The notes under the pieces: model-generated
What the model saw: the letters and a program-made list of their open reading frames with translations, nothing else
Database searches by the model: none
What the model was told of the DNA's origin: nothing
Assembly (NCBI RefSeq): GCF_014656435.1
Contig: NZ_BNCK01000004.1
Span: forward strand, 62,001-126,000
DNA from: Thalassotalea marina
GTDB lineage: Bacteria; Pseudomonadota; Gammaproteobacteria; Enterobacterales; Alteromonadaceae
Length of the DNA stretch: 64,000 nucleotides
Direction: 5' to 3'
Part shown: positions 1 to 10,588 of the stretch, piece after piece
Layout: each line of letters begins with the position of its first letter
Position numbering within the stretch: the stretch's first letter is position 1
Made by a program: the position numbers and the translations under genes

Positions 1-1
1 C

Positions 2-304
2 AACAAAGAAACCGAATACTGGTTGCAAGTAGAATTTGAACAAGCAATTGATATTTCGGGCTTTAGAGTTATGGTTAATGCAAAATCTGCTGAATTAGGG
101 CGTGGTCCTCGTCATGTCACTGTACTTACGTCAATGGATGGTGAAGACTTTGAAGATGTAGGGCAATATTCATTGAGTCAATCTATTGACCAAAGAGCTA
201 ACTTGCCAACTAAAATAGAAGCCAAAGTGTTTAGACTGAAAGTCAATTCGAACCATGGTGATAAATACATTGAGATTGATGAGTTAGAAGTTTACTCAGA
301 CTAA
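2..304 (+). CDS. C-terminal part of a discoidin (F5/8 type C)-like protein, 5' partial
   Basis: The reading frame is open from base 2 and ends with TAA at 302-304, so the gene starts left of the window. The roughly 100 visible residues have the beta-sandwich pattern of a discoidin or carbohydrate-binding domain: a WLQVEF strand, then ISGFRV, VTVLTSMDG and a final IEIDELEVYS. Such domains usually bind sugars or cell surfaces and sit at the C-terminus of secreted enzymes. The enzymatic part, if any, is outside the window. A hairpin terminator follows directly. The domain call is moderate; the function of the whole protein is unknown. Confidence 0.6.
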   Translation, partial: NKETEYWLQVEFEQAIDISGFRVMVNAKSAELGRGPRHVTVLTSMDGEDFEDVGQYSLSQSIDQRANLPTKIEAKVFRLKVNSNHGDKYIEIDELEVYSD

Positions 305-324
305 ATCAATGTAATAAGATTTAG

Positions 325-359
325 AAGGTGAACATTTATAAAGAGTGTTCACCTTTTTT
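325..359 (+). terminator. Rho-independent terminator
   Basis: A 10-bp stem (AAGGTGAACA at 325-334 with TGTTCACCTT at 346-355) closes an 11-nt loop and runs into a T tract, 20 bases after the stop of the discoidin-like gene. Confidence 0.85.
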
Positions 360-402
360 GTTGCTAGATTTTAGGTATGTTTGATTAAACAGATAAAGAC
401 GT

Positions 403-867
403 ATGTTATTAACCATTGAAAAAGATGATTTGCTAGATGGCCAAATCATTGAGTTATTAAAAGATCATTTAAAAGACATGTATGCAACCTCACCAGCTGA
501 GAGTGTGCATGCACTAAAAATTGACGAGTTAAAACAGCCTGATATTCAATTTTGGGCAGCAAAAGTTAATCATCAAGTGGTTGGCTGTATTGCGTTAAAA
601 TATCAAAACAAACACTATGCTGAAATTAAATCAATGCGCACAGTGCCGGCTAAACGTGGTTTTGGTGTAGCACAAAAACTGCTCAATACGGTTATTGAAC
701 ATGCTAAAGAAAACCATTTACAACATTTAAAACTTGAAACCGGCACACAAGATTTTTTCTTGCCTGCTCGAACCCTGTATTTCAAAAATGGTTTTGTCGA
801 GACGCAGCCATTTGCTCAGTATAAATTAGATAAACACAGTACTTTTATGACTCTTGCGCTAGATTGA
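403..867 (+). CDS. GNAT family N-acetyltransferase (YsnE-like)
   Basis: A 154-residue acetyl-CoA-dependent acetyltransferase; the acceptor is unknown. The GNAT core is clear: strand beta4 IKSMRTVPAKRGFGVAQKLL with the acetyl-CoA pyrophosphate-binding loop (AKRGFGVA), then LKLETGTQDFFLPARTLYFKNGF. The ETG...FF.PAR.LY..NGF pattern is typical of the YsnE/PaiA-like subgroup. The last 9 bases overlap the convergent gene at 859-1905. No strong ribosome-binding site precedes the ATG, so the start rests on family length. Confidence 0.85.
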   Translation: MLLTIEKDDLLDGQIIELLKDHLKDMYATSPAESVHALKIDELKQPDIQFWAAKVNHQVVGCIALKYQNKHYAEIKSMRTVPAKRGFGVAQKLLNTVIEHAKENHLQHLKLETGTQDFFLPARTLYFKNGFVETQPFAQYKLDKHSTFMTLALD

Positions 868-1905
868 GTCAGTTGACGGCATATTGACGACAAAAAATAA
901 GCAATCTTTTGTCGCAATCTCAATATTGGTTGTCGCCATAAATATACGTAAATGTGTGGCACAAACTAACTGATTTTCTCTGGTTGTGAAAAAGTCGTTT
1001 ATGACATTTGCGCCCGCCTCGTTAATAAGTTCAAGGTTATCTAGTCCTTGTTCATCTAACCAGCCAAACATTTGGCCTTTTCTTGCACTGCCAAAATTAA
1101 ATTGTTCGATCTTATTTGACAGGGTAACACCACTGTTGCCTTCATCTTGGTCAGCGTATGTTAGTTCGACATGACTTTTTAGTTTCATGCGCAGTGGTTT
1201 ATAGACAATATCTACAGGATTTTTCTGCTGATATAAATCTAAATCCGGACAGTCTGCTAACGCTTTAATGCCTTGAAAAGCAACAGTATGCGCTTGTTCA
1301 TCTTTTGCGCCACCACATTCGATTGTTACTGTCGGACAATCAAAGTTTTGCTCTGTTAACGTACCTAAAGACAGGCTAGATAAAATAATAGTATCGCAAA
1401 AGAAGGAGGCTAAGCTTAAACACCTAGTTGAAATTAATGTTGATACGGCAAAGGCTGGAGCAGAGCCTGACGCATTGTGTAGGTCGACAACAGCTTCAGG
1501 TTTCACATCGGCAATTGCTTTAGCAATTAAATTTGCTCGCTTAAAGTAACCGTGATCAAGGTGACTGCCAAAACAACGATTTATATCTAAGCCATTGGTA
1601 AGATATCGACGGCTTAGTCTCGGACTTGCGTTTGCAGCCTCTACAGAAACAATAATGATCCTTATATTGGTTTCTGGTGTTGGCAGTTCACTGTCTTGTG
1701 TCAACCAACGGTGAATAGCGATTAACCCGGAAGGTTCGTTTCCATGCAACAACGTGGTAATTACACGAGTTTTATGTGTGTTTATTCCGGTGATATCAAT
1801 GATTGTTGGTACATCTAAAGACAACAAAAATTGTTGAAAATCAGCTTTTAAGGTTATCGAATCTGGATTTTTTAAATATTCAATATCTGTAAAATCAATG
1901 TCCAT
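859..1905 (-). CDS. Succinylglutamate desuccinylase/aspartoacylase family zinc hydrolase
   Basis: A 348-residue member of the M14 AstE/AspA superfamily of zinc amidohydrolases. Visible zinc ligands are His54 and Glu57 in HGNEPSG and His143 in VVDLHN; GLDINRCF supplies the substrate-binding Arg region. AstE itself releases succinate from N-succinylglutamate in arginine catabolism, but no other ast gene is nearby, so the substrate is not assigned. It is convergent with the GNAT at 403-867 and overlaps it by 9 bases. A second, more diverged M14 enzyme sits in the rimK operon at 41395-42447. Confidence 0.8.
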   Translation of the reverse strand: MDIDFTDIEYLKNPDSITLKADFQQFLLSLDVPTIIDITGINTHKTRVITTLLHGNEPSGLIAIHRWLTQDSELPTPETNIRIIIVSVEAANASPRLSRRYLTNGLDINRCFGSHLDHGYFKRANLIAKAIADVKPEAVVDLHNASGSAPAFAVSTLISTRCLSLASFFCDTIILSSLSLGTLTEQNFDCPTVTIECGGAKDEQAHTVAFQGIKALADCPDLDLYQQKNPVDIVYKPLRMKLKSHVELTYADQDEGNSGVTLSNKIEQFNFGSARKGQMFGWLDEQGLDNLELINEAGANVINDFFTTRENQLVCATHLRIFMATTNIEIATKDCLFFVVNMPSTDSI

Positions 1906-2045
1906 TTTTTAAGTCCGATGTTTAGATTAACAAATGCAGTTGTGAACAACCGAGGACATGATAAAAGAAACTTCTTGTTAAAATATTGAGGTTAATCAAG
2001 TGTCGAATAACTTTGTCAATAAAACTTGATCAATACAATGAGGAA

Positions 2046-2070
2046 AAAACAGCCAAATAATGGCTGTTTT
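2046..2070. terminator. Hairpin with A/T flanks upstream of the moxR operon
   Basis: AAAACAGCC (2046-2054) pairs perfectly with GGCTGTTTT (2062-2070) around a 7-nt loop. The longer T run is on the minus strand, so it would best stop leftward transcripts, but no minus-strand gene lies immediately to its right. Its role is therefore unclear; insulation of the 859-1905 promoter region is possible. Confidence 0.45.
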
Positions 2071-2165
2071 GCTATGTATCAGCAATTAAAAAGGAAAATT
2101 ATCGTTGCAGCTCAATAACATCCTCATCTATGCTGTAGATATCTCATCTAAAAAACGAGTAACAA

Positions 2166-3101
2166 ATGCAGCAAGTTACTGAGAAAATAATTGAACAAAT
2201 TGAACAGGTCGTTATTGGAAAACACCAGCAAGTCAAACTGGCGTTAGCTTGTATATTAGCAAAAGGGCATTTACTTATTGAAGATTTGCCTGGCATGGGA
2301 AAAACAACTTTAGCACATGTACTCGCCAGCACGTTGGGCCTTTCTTATCAACGTGTGCAATTTACCAGTGATTTATTGCCAGCTGATGTTATAGGTGTGT
2401 CTATTTTTAATCAAAATGAGCATTCATTTACTTTTCACCAAGGTCCTCTGTTTAATCAAGTTGTTTTAGCGGATGAAATCAACAGGGCAAGCCCTAAAAC
2501 GCAAAGTGCATTATTAGAAGCGATGGAAGAGCATAGAGTGAGTGTTGATGGGCAAACTTATTCGTTACCCGACCCATTTTTTGTTATTGCAACCCAAAAC
2601 CCTATGTTTCATGCCGGTACTTATCCTTTGCCAGAGTCGCAACTTGACCGTTTTATGATGAAAATTTCACTTGGTTTTCCCGATAGAGTGGCGGAACGCA
2701 AGATATTACAAAACGATAGCAATAACGCGATGTTTGAACGCATTTCTGCTTGTATTGATACTGATACGTTAAAAAGTATGCAACAGCAGAGTTCGCAGGT
2801 TTTTGTTTCAGACTCCTTACTCGATTACGTTATTGCTTTATGCGAAAAATCTCGTCTTGGGGAGTTACAAGTTAACCCATTATCACCAAGAGCAGGTAAA
2901 GCTATTGTGGCAGCTGCTAAATCGTGGGCTTTTATTCATCAGCGCGATCATGTACAACCTGACGATGTTAAATCGGTCTTTAGCGCTGTTTGTGAGCATC
3001 GATTGCTCGGCTCTAGACATGTTGGCGCAGTGGATTATCAACACGCGGGGCTTTCTAGCAAAATATTAGAACAAGTCGTTAGTCACGATCCGTTTAATTA
3101 A
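2166..3101 (+). CDS. MoxR family AAA+ ATPase
   Basis: A 311-residue AAA+ ATPase of the MoxR (AAA_3) group, thought to act as a chaperone that matures or activates partner complexes. Walker A is GMGKTTLA near residue 45, Walker B is VVLADEINRA near residue 105, and the sensor-1 stretch FVIATQNP and arginine-finger LDRF follow. It heads an operon with DUF58 (9 bases downstream) and a TgpA-type transglutaminase, a trio found in many bacteria and often linked to envelope or surface-protein maturation. The client protein is unknown. Confidence 0.92.
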   Translation: MQQVTEKIIEQIEQVVIGKHQQVKLALACILAKGHLLIEDLPGMGKTTLAHVLASTLGLSYQRVQFTSDLLPADVIGVSIFNQNEHSFTFHQGPLFNQVVLADEINRASPKTQSALLEAMEEHRVSVDGQTYSLPDPFFVIATQNPMFHAGTYPLPESQLDRFMMKISLGFPDRVAERKILQNDSNNAMFERISACIDTDTLKSMQQQSSQVFVSDSLLDYVIALCEKSRLGELQVNPLSPRAGKAIVAAAKSWAFIHQRDHVQPDDVKSVFSAVCEHRLLGSRHVGAVDYQHAGLSSKILEQVVSHDPFN

Positions 3102-3109
3102 TGTGATGA

Positions 3110-4105
3110 TTGTGTGTCGTGTTTAAATCAATCGTACAGCGTTTCAAAACAAAGTTTAATGCCTTTATTGATCGTCGAATGCCAACCACAGGTATTCACA
3201 AGCTCAGTCATAAAAACATCTTTATTTTCCCTACTTGGTTTGGCTTTGCTTTTTTAAGCTTTGCTGTTTTGCTATTTGTATTGGGAACAAATTATCAAAA
3301 CAATCTGATCATTTTGGTGAGCTTTTTTATTGTAGGTTTGTTTACCGTAGTGATGTTACACAGTTACAGTAATTTAGCCGGTTTAGAAATTCGCTCAAAC
3401 GGCACATTAACAGGCTTTGTCGCAGAGCCTATTGATGTTTCAATAGCGCTTTACAATACTGAAAAAAGACGTTCTTTTGTTTTCACCCTAAAGCAGCCTG
3501 TTTCCAGCAAAACTGTGATTGACATTGTCGCTGATAAGGCAAAATTATCGGTTACTTTACCACGCCGAGGTGTATTTACCATCGAGCGTTTACAGTTACT
3601 GTCAGAGTTTCCGTTAGGGATTTTTCGTACTTGGACGTATTTAAAGTTCCCGATCACCTTTATTGTTTACCCTGAACCTAAACCTTGTAAAGTTGCACAA
3701 ATTCAACACACCTTAATTGACGAAGAAGGGGATACAGAGCCCAATGATAAAAGGGTTAAAGGAGACGACTTTTACGAATTAGCTCAATACCAGCTAGGTG
3801 AACCATTATCGCAAGTTGCTTGGAAGCAAGTGGCTAAAGGACAGGCATGGCAGGTTAAACGCTATGCAAATCACGTTAAACCTAATCATAACGTATTAAA
3901 ACTTTACGATATGCCAGGTAATAACATAGAAAACAAACTCAGCCATTTGTGTTTCCTTGTTTTGGAATATCACCAAGCTCAAATACCATTTGGTTTGGAC
4001 TTAGCCGAGCAAATAATTGACAGCAACATAGGCGAGCAACATTTAACAACTTGTTTAGAGGCGTTAGCACGCTGGGGAAGCGATTGTGAGGCGAGAAATG
4101 AATAA
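3110..4105 (+). CDS. DUF58 domain-containing membrane protein
   Basis: Short-form DUF58 protein of about 330 residues. Two membrane helices lie at about residues 38-80 (FGFAFLSFAVLLFVLG and IILVSFFIVGLFTVVML), followed by a beta-rich domain and the DUF58 signature GDDFYELAQYQLGEPLSQVAW.Q.AK. DUF58 proteins are usually encoded next to MoxR ATPases and may bridge them to the membrane. No ATG is available: the start is TTG at 3110 or GTG at 3119. The end overlaps the next gene by 8 bases, indicating translational coupling. Confidence 0.88.
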   Translation: MCVVFKSIVQRFKTKFNAFIDRRMPTTGIHKLSHKNIFIFPTWFGFAFLSFAVLLFVLGTNYQNNLIILVSFFIVGLFTVVMLHSYSNLAGLEIRSNGTLTGFVAEPIDVSIALYNTEKRRSFVFTLKQPVSSKTVIDIVADKAKLSVTLPRRGVFTIERLQLLSEFPLGIFRTWTYLKFPITFIVYPEPKPCKVAQIQHTLIDEEGDTEPNDKRVKGDDFYELAQYQLGEPLSQVAWKQVAKGQAWQVKRYANHVKPNHNVLKLYDMPGNNIENKLSHLCFLVLEYHQAQIPFGLDLAEQIIDSNIGEQHLTTCLEALARWGSDCEARNE

Positions 4106-6110
4106 ACAACTGTTTCTTTTGCCAAAATCCACGCAAGTGTTAATACTCACAGTATTGTCGGTTAATTTATTACCTTTACTGTCTACCTTATCTTTATGGT
4201 TTTTAGCTATTTGTGCCATTGTTGTTTTGTGGCAATGGGCCATCTTCAAACAATTAGTTGGTGCGCCTAGAGCTTGGATGAAGGCGCTAATCGCGCTTTG
4301 TGGCTGTGTTTTGCTAATAGCATTTGGAAAGTCACTTGGCCTTTTGGCGGGTATGATCCACCTGTTATGTTTGTCTTTTATATTAAAACCACTTGAATTG
4401 CGTCGCAGGGCTGATTTTTATCAATTTGTGGTATTAAGTTTTTTAGTAACGACAACGGCGTTTATTTTTGAGCAGTCCATCTATTTTGCAATGTTGGTTG
4501 GTGCTATTTTACTGCTTAATATCATGTTGTTACTTAGCTACTTTTATCGTGAAAGTCGTTTGCAGCCTTTGGCAACGTATTCGACAAAACTGCTGCTGCA
4601 AAGTATGCCAATCGCCATCGCATTGTTTGTATTGTTTCCCAAAATTTCACCATTTTGGCAGGTACCTCAAGCTAAGAGTTCTCAAACGGGATTGTCTGAT
4701 AGTTTAACCATAGGCGATTTATCAAAACTCGCGTTATCTAATGAGTTAGCATTTCGTGTTGAATTTGAAGGCACAACGCCTAGCTACCAACAACTTTATT
4801 GGCGCGCTATGGTGTTAGAAAAATTTGATGGCAAAACTTGGCAGCGTAAAAGAGCTCGTATCGATGATGTTATAAACTATGCGCAAGTACCTGCAAATAG
4901 ACACAACATATCCACTAGCGCAGAAAAACTTGTGCGATATCAGATAATCCAGGAGACGAGTTTTAAGCCTTGGCTTTTGGTTTTAGATTTGGGTCAGCCA
5001 GATAGAGACAATCCGCTAAAAGACGTAATAGTGTTAAATGATTACAGTTTGGTGTTAAAAGACGGTGTCAATAAGCCGGTAGCATACAAATTGGCTAGCG
5101 ATTTAAATGCAAGGTTAAATTTATACGAATCAAATGTAGATTTGCGTTTTAACACATCAATTGATGCGAGCAGCAACCCTAGATTGTACGAATATGGTCA
5201 AACGCTCAAAGAAAACTTTAAAGGACAAAGCGAATTAATTGCGCAAGTGTTGCAAACCATTCGCCGACAAAACTATAGGTATACACTAGAGCCGCCGCCT
5301 ATCCCTGATCATTCATTAGACAGCTTCTTCTTTGATACCAAAGCAGGATTTTGTGAACATTATGCTAGTAGTTTTACTTACTTAATGCGCGCTGCTGGGA
5401 TCCCTGCACGGGTTGTACTTGGTTATATGGGGGGCAGTTACAACAGCCAAGGACAATATTTTAGGGTATTACAGCGCGAGGCTCATGCTTGGGTAGAAGT
5501 TTGGTTTGATCAGCGAGGTTGGGTGCGTGTAGACCCTACAGCTGCGGTTGACCCAAGTAGGGTATCACAAGGGTTTTCTTCACAGTTACTGCAAGAACAA
5601 ACGGCATTAGCTAGTTTTAGCTTTAGTCAGTGGATGTCTGGTCAAATGTTTGATCAATTAAGGTATTACGTTGATATGCTTGATTACCAATGGACAAAAG
5701 CCGTTATTAATTATTCGAGTCTTGCTCAGTTTAACTTGTTAACAAGCTGGTTTGGTCAGCAATTTAAGTTAATGGCTACCTTGAGTATTTTTGTAACTTT
5801 ACTCGTGGTTGTCTTTTTATATTTTGCTGTTAAGTGGCTGCAAAGTGTTAAAACAAGAGAGAGTAATCCTCATGTCAAATATTATGAGTTGATGTTAAAA
5901 GGGTTAGCCAAAAAAGGTATTTATAAAACCAACGAAGAGACTGATGCTGAGTTTATTCGTAAACTTAAAGAGATAGATACAAATATAGCTATGCATGTGG
6001 CGTTAGTGATACGCTGTTTTAACAAGGCGTTTTATCAACACATGAAGGTCAGTAAACAGGATATTATTAAAATGCGTCAAGCAGTAAGGCAAATAAACAA
6101 AACACCCTAA
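4098..6110 (+). CDS. TgpA-type transglutaminase-like membrane protein (DUF3488 + transglutaminase core)
   Basis: About 670 residues: five or six N-terminal membrane helices (DUF3488), a periplasmic transglutaminase/protease-like domain, a further helix near residue 560 and a cytoplasmic tail with a DUF4129-like stretch. The catalytic triad is visible: Cys in AGFCEHYASS (about residue 418), His in EAHAWVEVW (about 462) and Asp in WVRVDPTAAV (about 478). The start is ATG 4098, not GTG 4086, because GAGG at 4087-4090 lies seven bases before the ATG. It overlaps the DUF58 stop by 8 bases. The natural substrate is unknown; TgpA of Pseudomonas aeruginosa, the founding member, is essential. Confidence 0.9.
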   Translation: MNKQLFLLPKSTQVLILTVLSVNLLPLLSTLSLWFLAICAIVVLWQWAIFKQLVGAPRAWMKALIALCGCVLLIAFGKSLGLLAGMIHLLCLSFILKPLELRRRADFYQFVVLSFLVTTTAFIFEQSIYFAMLVGAILLLNIMLLLSYFYRESRLQPLATYSTKLLLQSMPIAIALFVLFPKISPFWQVPQAKSSQTGLSDSLTIGDLSKLALSNELAFRVEFEGTTPSYQQLYWRAMVLEKFDGKTWQRKRARIDDVINYAQVPANRHNISTSAEKLVRYQIIQETSFKPWLLVLDLGQPDRDNPLKDVIVLNDYSLVLKDGVNKPVAYKLASDLNARLNLYESNVDLRFNTSIDASSNPRLYEYGQTLKENFKGQSELIAQVLQTIRRQNYRYTLEPPPIPDHSLDSFFFDTKAGFCEHYASSFTYLMRAAGIPARVVLGYMGGSYNSQGQYFRVLQREAHAWVEVWFDQRGWVRVDPTAAVDPSRVSQGFSSQLLQEQTALASFSFSQWMSGQMFDQLRYYVDMLDYQWTKAVINYSSLAQFNLLTSWFGQQFKLMATLSIFVTLLVVVFLYFAVKWLQSVKTRESNPHVKYYELMLKGLAKKGIYKTNEETDAEFIRKLKEIDTNIAMHVALVIRCFNKAFYQHMKVSKQDIIKMRQAVRQINKTP

Positions 6111-6124
6111 CTTTCTCGCAAAAA

Positions 6125-6152
6125 AATAAAGCTCCTTACTAGGAGCTTTATT
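6125..6152. terminator. Bidirectional terminator between the transglutaminase gene and infA
   Basis: A perfect 11-bp stem (AATAAAGCTCC at 6125-6135 with GGAGCTTTATT at 6142-6152) and A/T runs on both sides, placed between two convergent genes. Confidence 0.85.
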
Positions 6153-6170
6153 TACAAATAACTGTTTAAA

Positions 6171-6395
<225 letters not shown>

Positions 6396-6473
6396 TTAAA
6401 CCTCTAATTTGTGCAGTGATAAAAAAGCTGCGCAGATCATGCCCAAATGATCGACTAAAGTAAAGCTATAGTG

Positions 6474-7175
6474 TTATTTATTTACTGCTTGCCATCGATT
6501 TTCTTTTAAAATCTGGTGTGGGTAGTACCGATTTTTGTAATTCATCTTCTGACAAGCGTCAATTTGGTAACCTAAATACAGGTATGGTTTGTGTAACTGC
6601 GCAGCCATTTGTATTTGGTTCAAAATTGAATAAACGCCAATTCCACGCTCTCGATAGTCAGGATCATAAAACGTATACACTGCCGATAAGCCATCTAATA
6701 ATTGGTCAGTAACTGCTACTGATACTAATTTATCTTCATCCCATAATTCGATAAAAAGCTGCTGGCATAAACGGGACGAAAGAAAGTTACGGTATTGTTC
6801 ATAGCTTGGTGGAAACATAGAGCCGTCGCTATGGACTTGGTTGATATACTTTTCGTATAGCGGGTAATAGTAGTCTTGCAACTTATAGTTTGATGCAATA
6901 ACCAAGTGTTTATTTTTACTGATAATACGCTTTTGGCTTTTCGACGGTTTAAAAAGTTGTGCCATGACACGCAACGATTGGCAGGCTTGGCAGTTTTCAC
7001 AATACGGTCGATAGATTTGGTCGCCACTGCGACGAAAACCCTGATGCATCAACCAAGAATAACTATCAGGGTTTTGTAAGCGTTCGTCGACGGCAATAAG
7101 CAACCGTTCTTGCTGCGAAGGCAAGTAATTACATGGAAAAGTTTGGCTGACACCAAGCTGAAAACTGTTGTTCAT
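6474..7175 (-). CDS. bpt: Aspartate/glutamate leucyltransferase (bacterial ATE family)
   Basis: A 233-residue aminoacyl-tRNA-protein transferase that moves Leu from Leu-tRNA onto proteins with N-terminal Asp or Glu, marking them for ClpS/ClpAP degradation. The N-terminal cysteine cluster ([22 protein letters not shown]) and the C-terminal [22 protein letters not shown] match the Bpt/Ate family, although annotation often calls it arginyltransferase. Only 3 bases separate its start from the stop of aat, so the two N-end-rule transferases are co-expressed. Confidence 0.95.
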   Translation of the reverse strand: MNNSFQLGVSQTFPCNYLPSQQERLLIAVDERLQNPDSYSWLMHQGFRRSGDQIYRPYCENCQACQSLRVMAQLFKPSKSQKRIISKNKHLVIASNYKLQDYYYPLYEKYINQVHSDGSMFPPSYEQYRNFLSSRLCQQLFIELWDEDKLVSVAVTDQLLDGLSAVYTFYDPDYRERGIGVYSILNQIQMAAQLHKPYLYLGYQIDACQKMNYKNRYYPHQILKENRWQAVNK

Positions 7176-7178
7176 AAA

Positions 7179-7895
7179 CTAAAGTATAGCTAAATCAAGC
7201 GGTCTTGGAAGCCAGAATTGTTCAGGTAGCTGTTTATTAACAAGCAATGACTGTTGATCGATAAACGCTTGCCTAGAAACTTCGATACAGCCCATATCCA
7301 CCAAAAATGGGTTGGCTATCTGACAATCGATAAATTTAATGCCTTGTGTTTGTAACAGGTTAGCAAGTGCCACCAGTGCAACTTTTGACGCATTTTTTTG
7401 AGAGTAAAACATTGACTCGCCAGAGAAAAAACCGCCCACAGCAATGCCGTATAAACCGCCAACAAGCGTGTTTTCTTGCCATACTTCAACAGAATGAGCA
7501 TAACCTTGCTTATGCAGCTCTTTGTATGCGTCAATCATCTCGTCGATGATCCAAGTACCTTCTCGACGAAACGGGGCATCTGCACAATATTCTATGACTT
7601 CTTCAAAAGCATGATTTAAGGTGACATGATAAGGACAACTTTTTAAGAATTTACGCAAAGTACGGTTAATTCTTAATTGGTCTGTTGGAATAATTGCGCG
7701 GGGATTTGGACTCCACCACAGTACTGGCTCGCCTTGGTTATACCATGGGAAAATACCGTTGCTGTAAGCGGAAACGAGGCGTTCGACGCTAAGATCTCCT
7801 CCCAGTGCAAGTAAGCCGTTAGGCTCTTTTAATGCACTATTAAGAGGAGGAAAAGCGAGACTTTCCGTGTCTAACCATTGGAGAGTCTCGGTCAT
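7179..7895 (-). CDS. aat: Leucyl/phenylalanyl-tRNA-protein transferase
   Basis: A 238-residue L/F-transferase that adds Leu or Phe to N-terminal Lys or Arg, creating N-degrons read by ClpS. Diagnostic stretches are FPPLNSALKEPNGLLALGGDLS, NGIFPWYNQGEPVLWWSPNPRAII, the acceptor pocket VEVWQENTLVGGLYGIAVGGFFSGESMF and IDCQI.NPFL..MGC. It lies 3 bases after trxB and 3 bases before bpt in a tightly packed minus-strand operon. Confidence 0.97.
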   Translation of the reverse strand: MTETLQWLDTESLAFPPLNSALKEPNGLLALGGDLSVERLVSAYSNGIFPWYNQGEPVLWWSPNPRAIIPTDQLRINRTLRKFLKSCPYHVTLNHAFEEVIEYCADAPFRREGTWIIDEMIDAYKELHKQGYAHSVEVWQENTLVGGLYGIAVGGFFSGESMFYSQKNASKVALVALANLLQTQGIKFIDCQIANPFLVDMGCIEVSRQAFIDQQSLLVNKQLPEQFWLPRPLDLAIL

Positions 7896-7898
7896 AGA

Positions 7899-8882
<984 letters not shown>

Positions 8883-9022
8883 TTATTGGGATTCTATGGA
8901 AAGAACTCAAGCGGGTAAAATAACTTTTCGATTATTTATTTTTGAATTTTTCCTAAATCGCACGTTTTTCTGTACAAAGTTCAATAATAGAACAAATGTT
9001 GCCTAATTAGAGGGCATAAAAC

Positions 9023-9056
9023 AAAAAACCAGCATTTTTACGTGCTGGCTTTTTTT
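9023..9056. terminator. Terminator downstream of pykA
   Basis: CCAGCA (9029-9034) pairs with TGCTGG (9043-9048), extended by A5/T7 flanks, about 16 bases after the pykA stop on the minus strand. The U tract works in either direction. Confidence 0.8.
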
Positions 9057-9071
9057 AATTCGCTTATAGCA

Positions 9072-10523
9072 CTAGGCTAAGTGCGCTTTACTGATGGTTA
9101 AAATTTTAACCGTATTGGTAGCACCAACCGTCTCCATTAAATCACCATGAGTGAAAATGACTTTATCACCTTCAACAAGTTGTGATTTGGCGATCACTGC
9201 TTTTAATACATCCATCGAAAGACTGTCATTGCTGCTATGAGTTGAATCAAACTCTACCGGGTAAACACCGCGATATATAGCACATTTATTTAATGTCTTT
9301 TGGTGACGAGATAGCGCGTAAATCGGCAGACCAGAAGTAATACGAGACATTAATTTGGCTGTTTTACCTGATTCTGTTAAAGCGATAATTGCTTTAGTGC
9401 CATTTAAATGGTTTGCAGCGTACATAGCAGATAGAGCGATGGTTTCTGATACTTCGTTAAACATTAGCTCTAAACGATGTTTTGACGTATTGACTGAGCG
9501 ATGTTGCTCAGCACCTAAACATACATTAGACATTGCAGTAACAGTTTCAACAGGGTATTTACCTGCCGCTGTTTCAGCTGACAACATTACCGCGTCAGTA
9601 CCATCTAATACGGCATTAGAAACGTCCATGACTTCAGCGCGTGTCGGCATAGGCTGAGAAATCATAGTTTCCATCATTTGAGTTGCTGTGATCACTACAC
9701 GGTTTAATTGGCGAGATCTGGCAATAATATGTTTTTGTTTGCCAACTAGGGCAGGGTCACCGATTTCAACACCTAAATCACCACGAGCAACCATAACAAC
9801 GTCAGAGGCTAAAATAATGTCATCAAGCACTTTGTCGTCATTTACAGCTTCCGCTCGTTCGATTTTAGCAACTAAACGTGCGTTACAGTTTGCTTCTTGA
9901 GCCAACAAACGTGCTTCACGCATATCTGCTGCATCTCTTGGGAAGGATACCGCAAGAAAATCAACATCAATTTTAGCTGCTGTTTTAATATCTTCTTTAT
10001 CTTTATCTGTTAACGCAGGTGCTGTTAATCCACCGCCTTGGCGGTTAATACCTTTGTTATTTGACAGCGGACCACCAACAGTCACTTCAGTATGTACAGA
10101 AGTGCCATTTGTACTTAACACTTTAAGTTGAACGCGGCCATCGTCAAGTAGCAAGATATCGCCGGCTTTAACGTCATTAGGTAAGTTTTTATAGTCAATA
10201 CCGACTTTTTCTTGGCAACCTTCACCTTTAGGTAATGAAGCATCAAGTTCAAAGTGATCGCCTACAATTAACTGAATAGGGCCATCTTTAAACGTAGAAA
10301 CACGAATTTTTGGTCCTTGCAAATCACCTAAAATGCCGACGTAAATGCCAAGTTCTGCAGCAAGTTCTCTAACTAAATTTGCGCGCTGAATATGATCTTC
10401 GGCGCTACCATGTGAAAAATTTAAGCGAACAACGTTAACACCAGCCGCTAACACTTTTTTCAACATTTCTCTGTCTTCTGTTGCCGGCCCTAACGTGGCA
10501 ACAATTTTAGTTCGTCTAGGCAT
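9072..10523 (-). CDS. pykA: Pyruvate kinase II
   Basis: A 483-residue pyruvate kinase that converts phosphoenolpyruvate and ADP to pyruvate and ATP. The N-terminus [37 protein letters not shown], the [19 protein letters not shown] stretch, the active-site KIERAEAV and [13 protein letters not shown], and [10 protein letters not shown] are clear. Sequence and length resemble the PykA rather than the PykF isozyme. It lies next to hexR and the Entner-Doudoroff operon, whose products feed pyruvate. An AAGGA site precedes the ATG. A hairpin separates it from hexR. Confidence 0.97.
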   Translation of the reverse strand: MPRRTKIVATLGPATEDREMLKKVLAAGVNVVRLNFSHGSAEDHIQRANLVRELAAELGIYVGILGDLQGPKIRVSTFKDGPIQLIVGDHFELDASLPKGEGCQEKVGIDYKNLPNDVKAGDILLLDDGRVQLKVLSTNGTSVHTEVTVGGPLSNNKGINRQGGGLTAPALTDKDKEDIKTAAKIDVDFLAVSFPRDAADMREARLLAQEANCNARLVAKIERAEAVNDDKVLDDIILASDVVMVARGDLGVEIGDPALVGKQKHIIARSRQLNRVVITATQMMETMISQPMPTRAEVMDVSNAVLDGTDAVMLSAETAAGKYPVETVTAMSNVCLGAEQHRSVNTSKHRLELMFNEVSETIALSAMYAANHLNGTKAIIALTESGKTAKLMSRITSGLPIYALSRHQKTLNKCAIYRGVYPVEFDSTHSSNDSLSMDVLKAVIAKSQLVEGDKVIFTHGDLMETVGATNTVKILTISKAHLA

Positions 10524-10555
10524 TTTTATCCTTCTTTAAAATCGGGTATATATAG

Positions 10556-10583
10556 TGAAAAAGGCAACGTGTTACGTTACCTT
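10556..10583 (-). terminator. Terminator between hexR and pykA
   Basis: AAGGCAACG (10561-10569) and CGTTACCTT (10575-10583) form a 9-bp stem with one mismatch. On the minus strand it is followed by five Ts, just after the hexR stop. Confidence 0.7.
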
Positions 10584-10588
10584 TGTTA

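Noticed and set aside
859-1905. AstE of the arginine succinyltransferase pathway
   Set aside because: Zinc ligands fit the superfamily, but astA, astB, astC and astD are absent nearby and the sequence is not close enough to name it.
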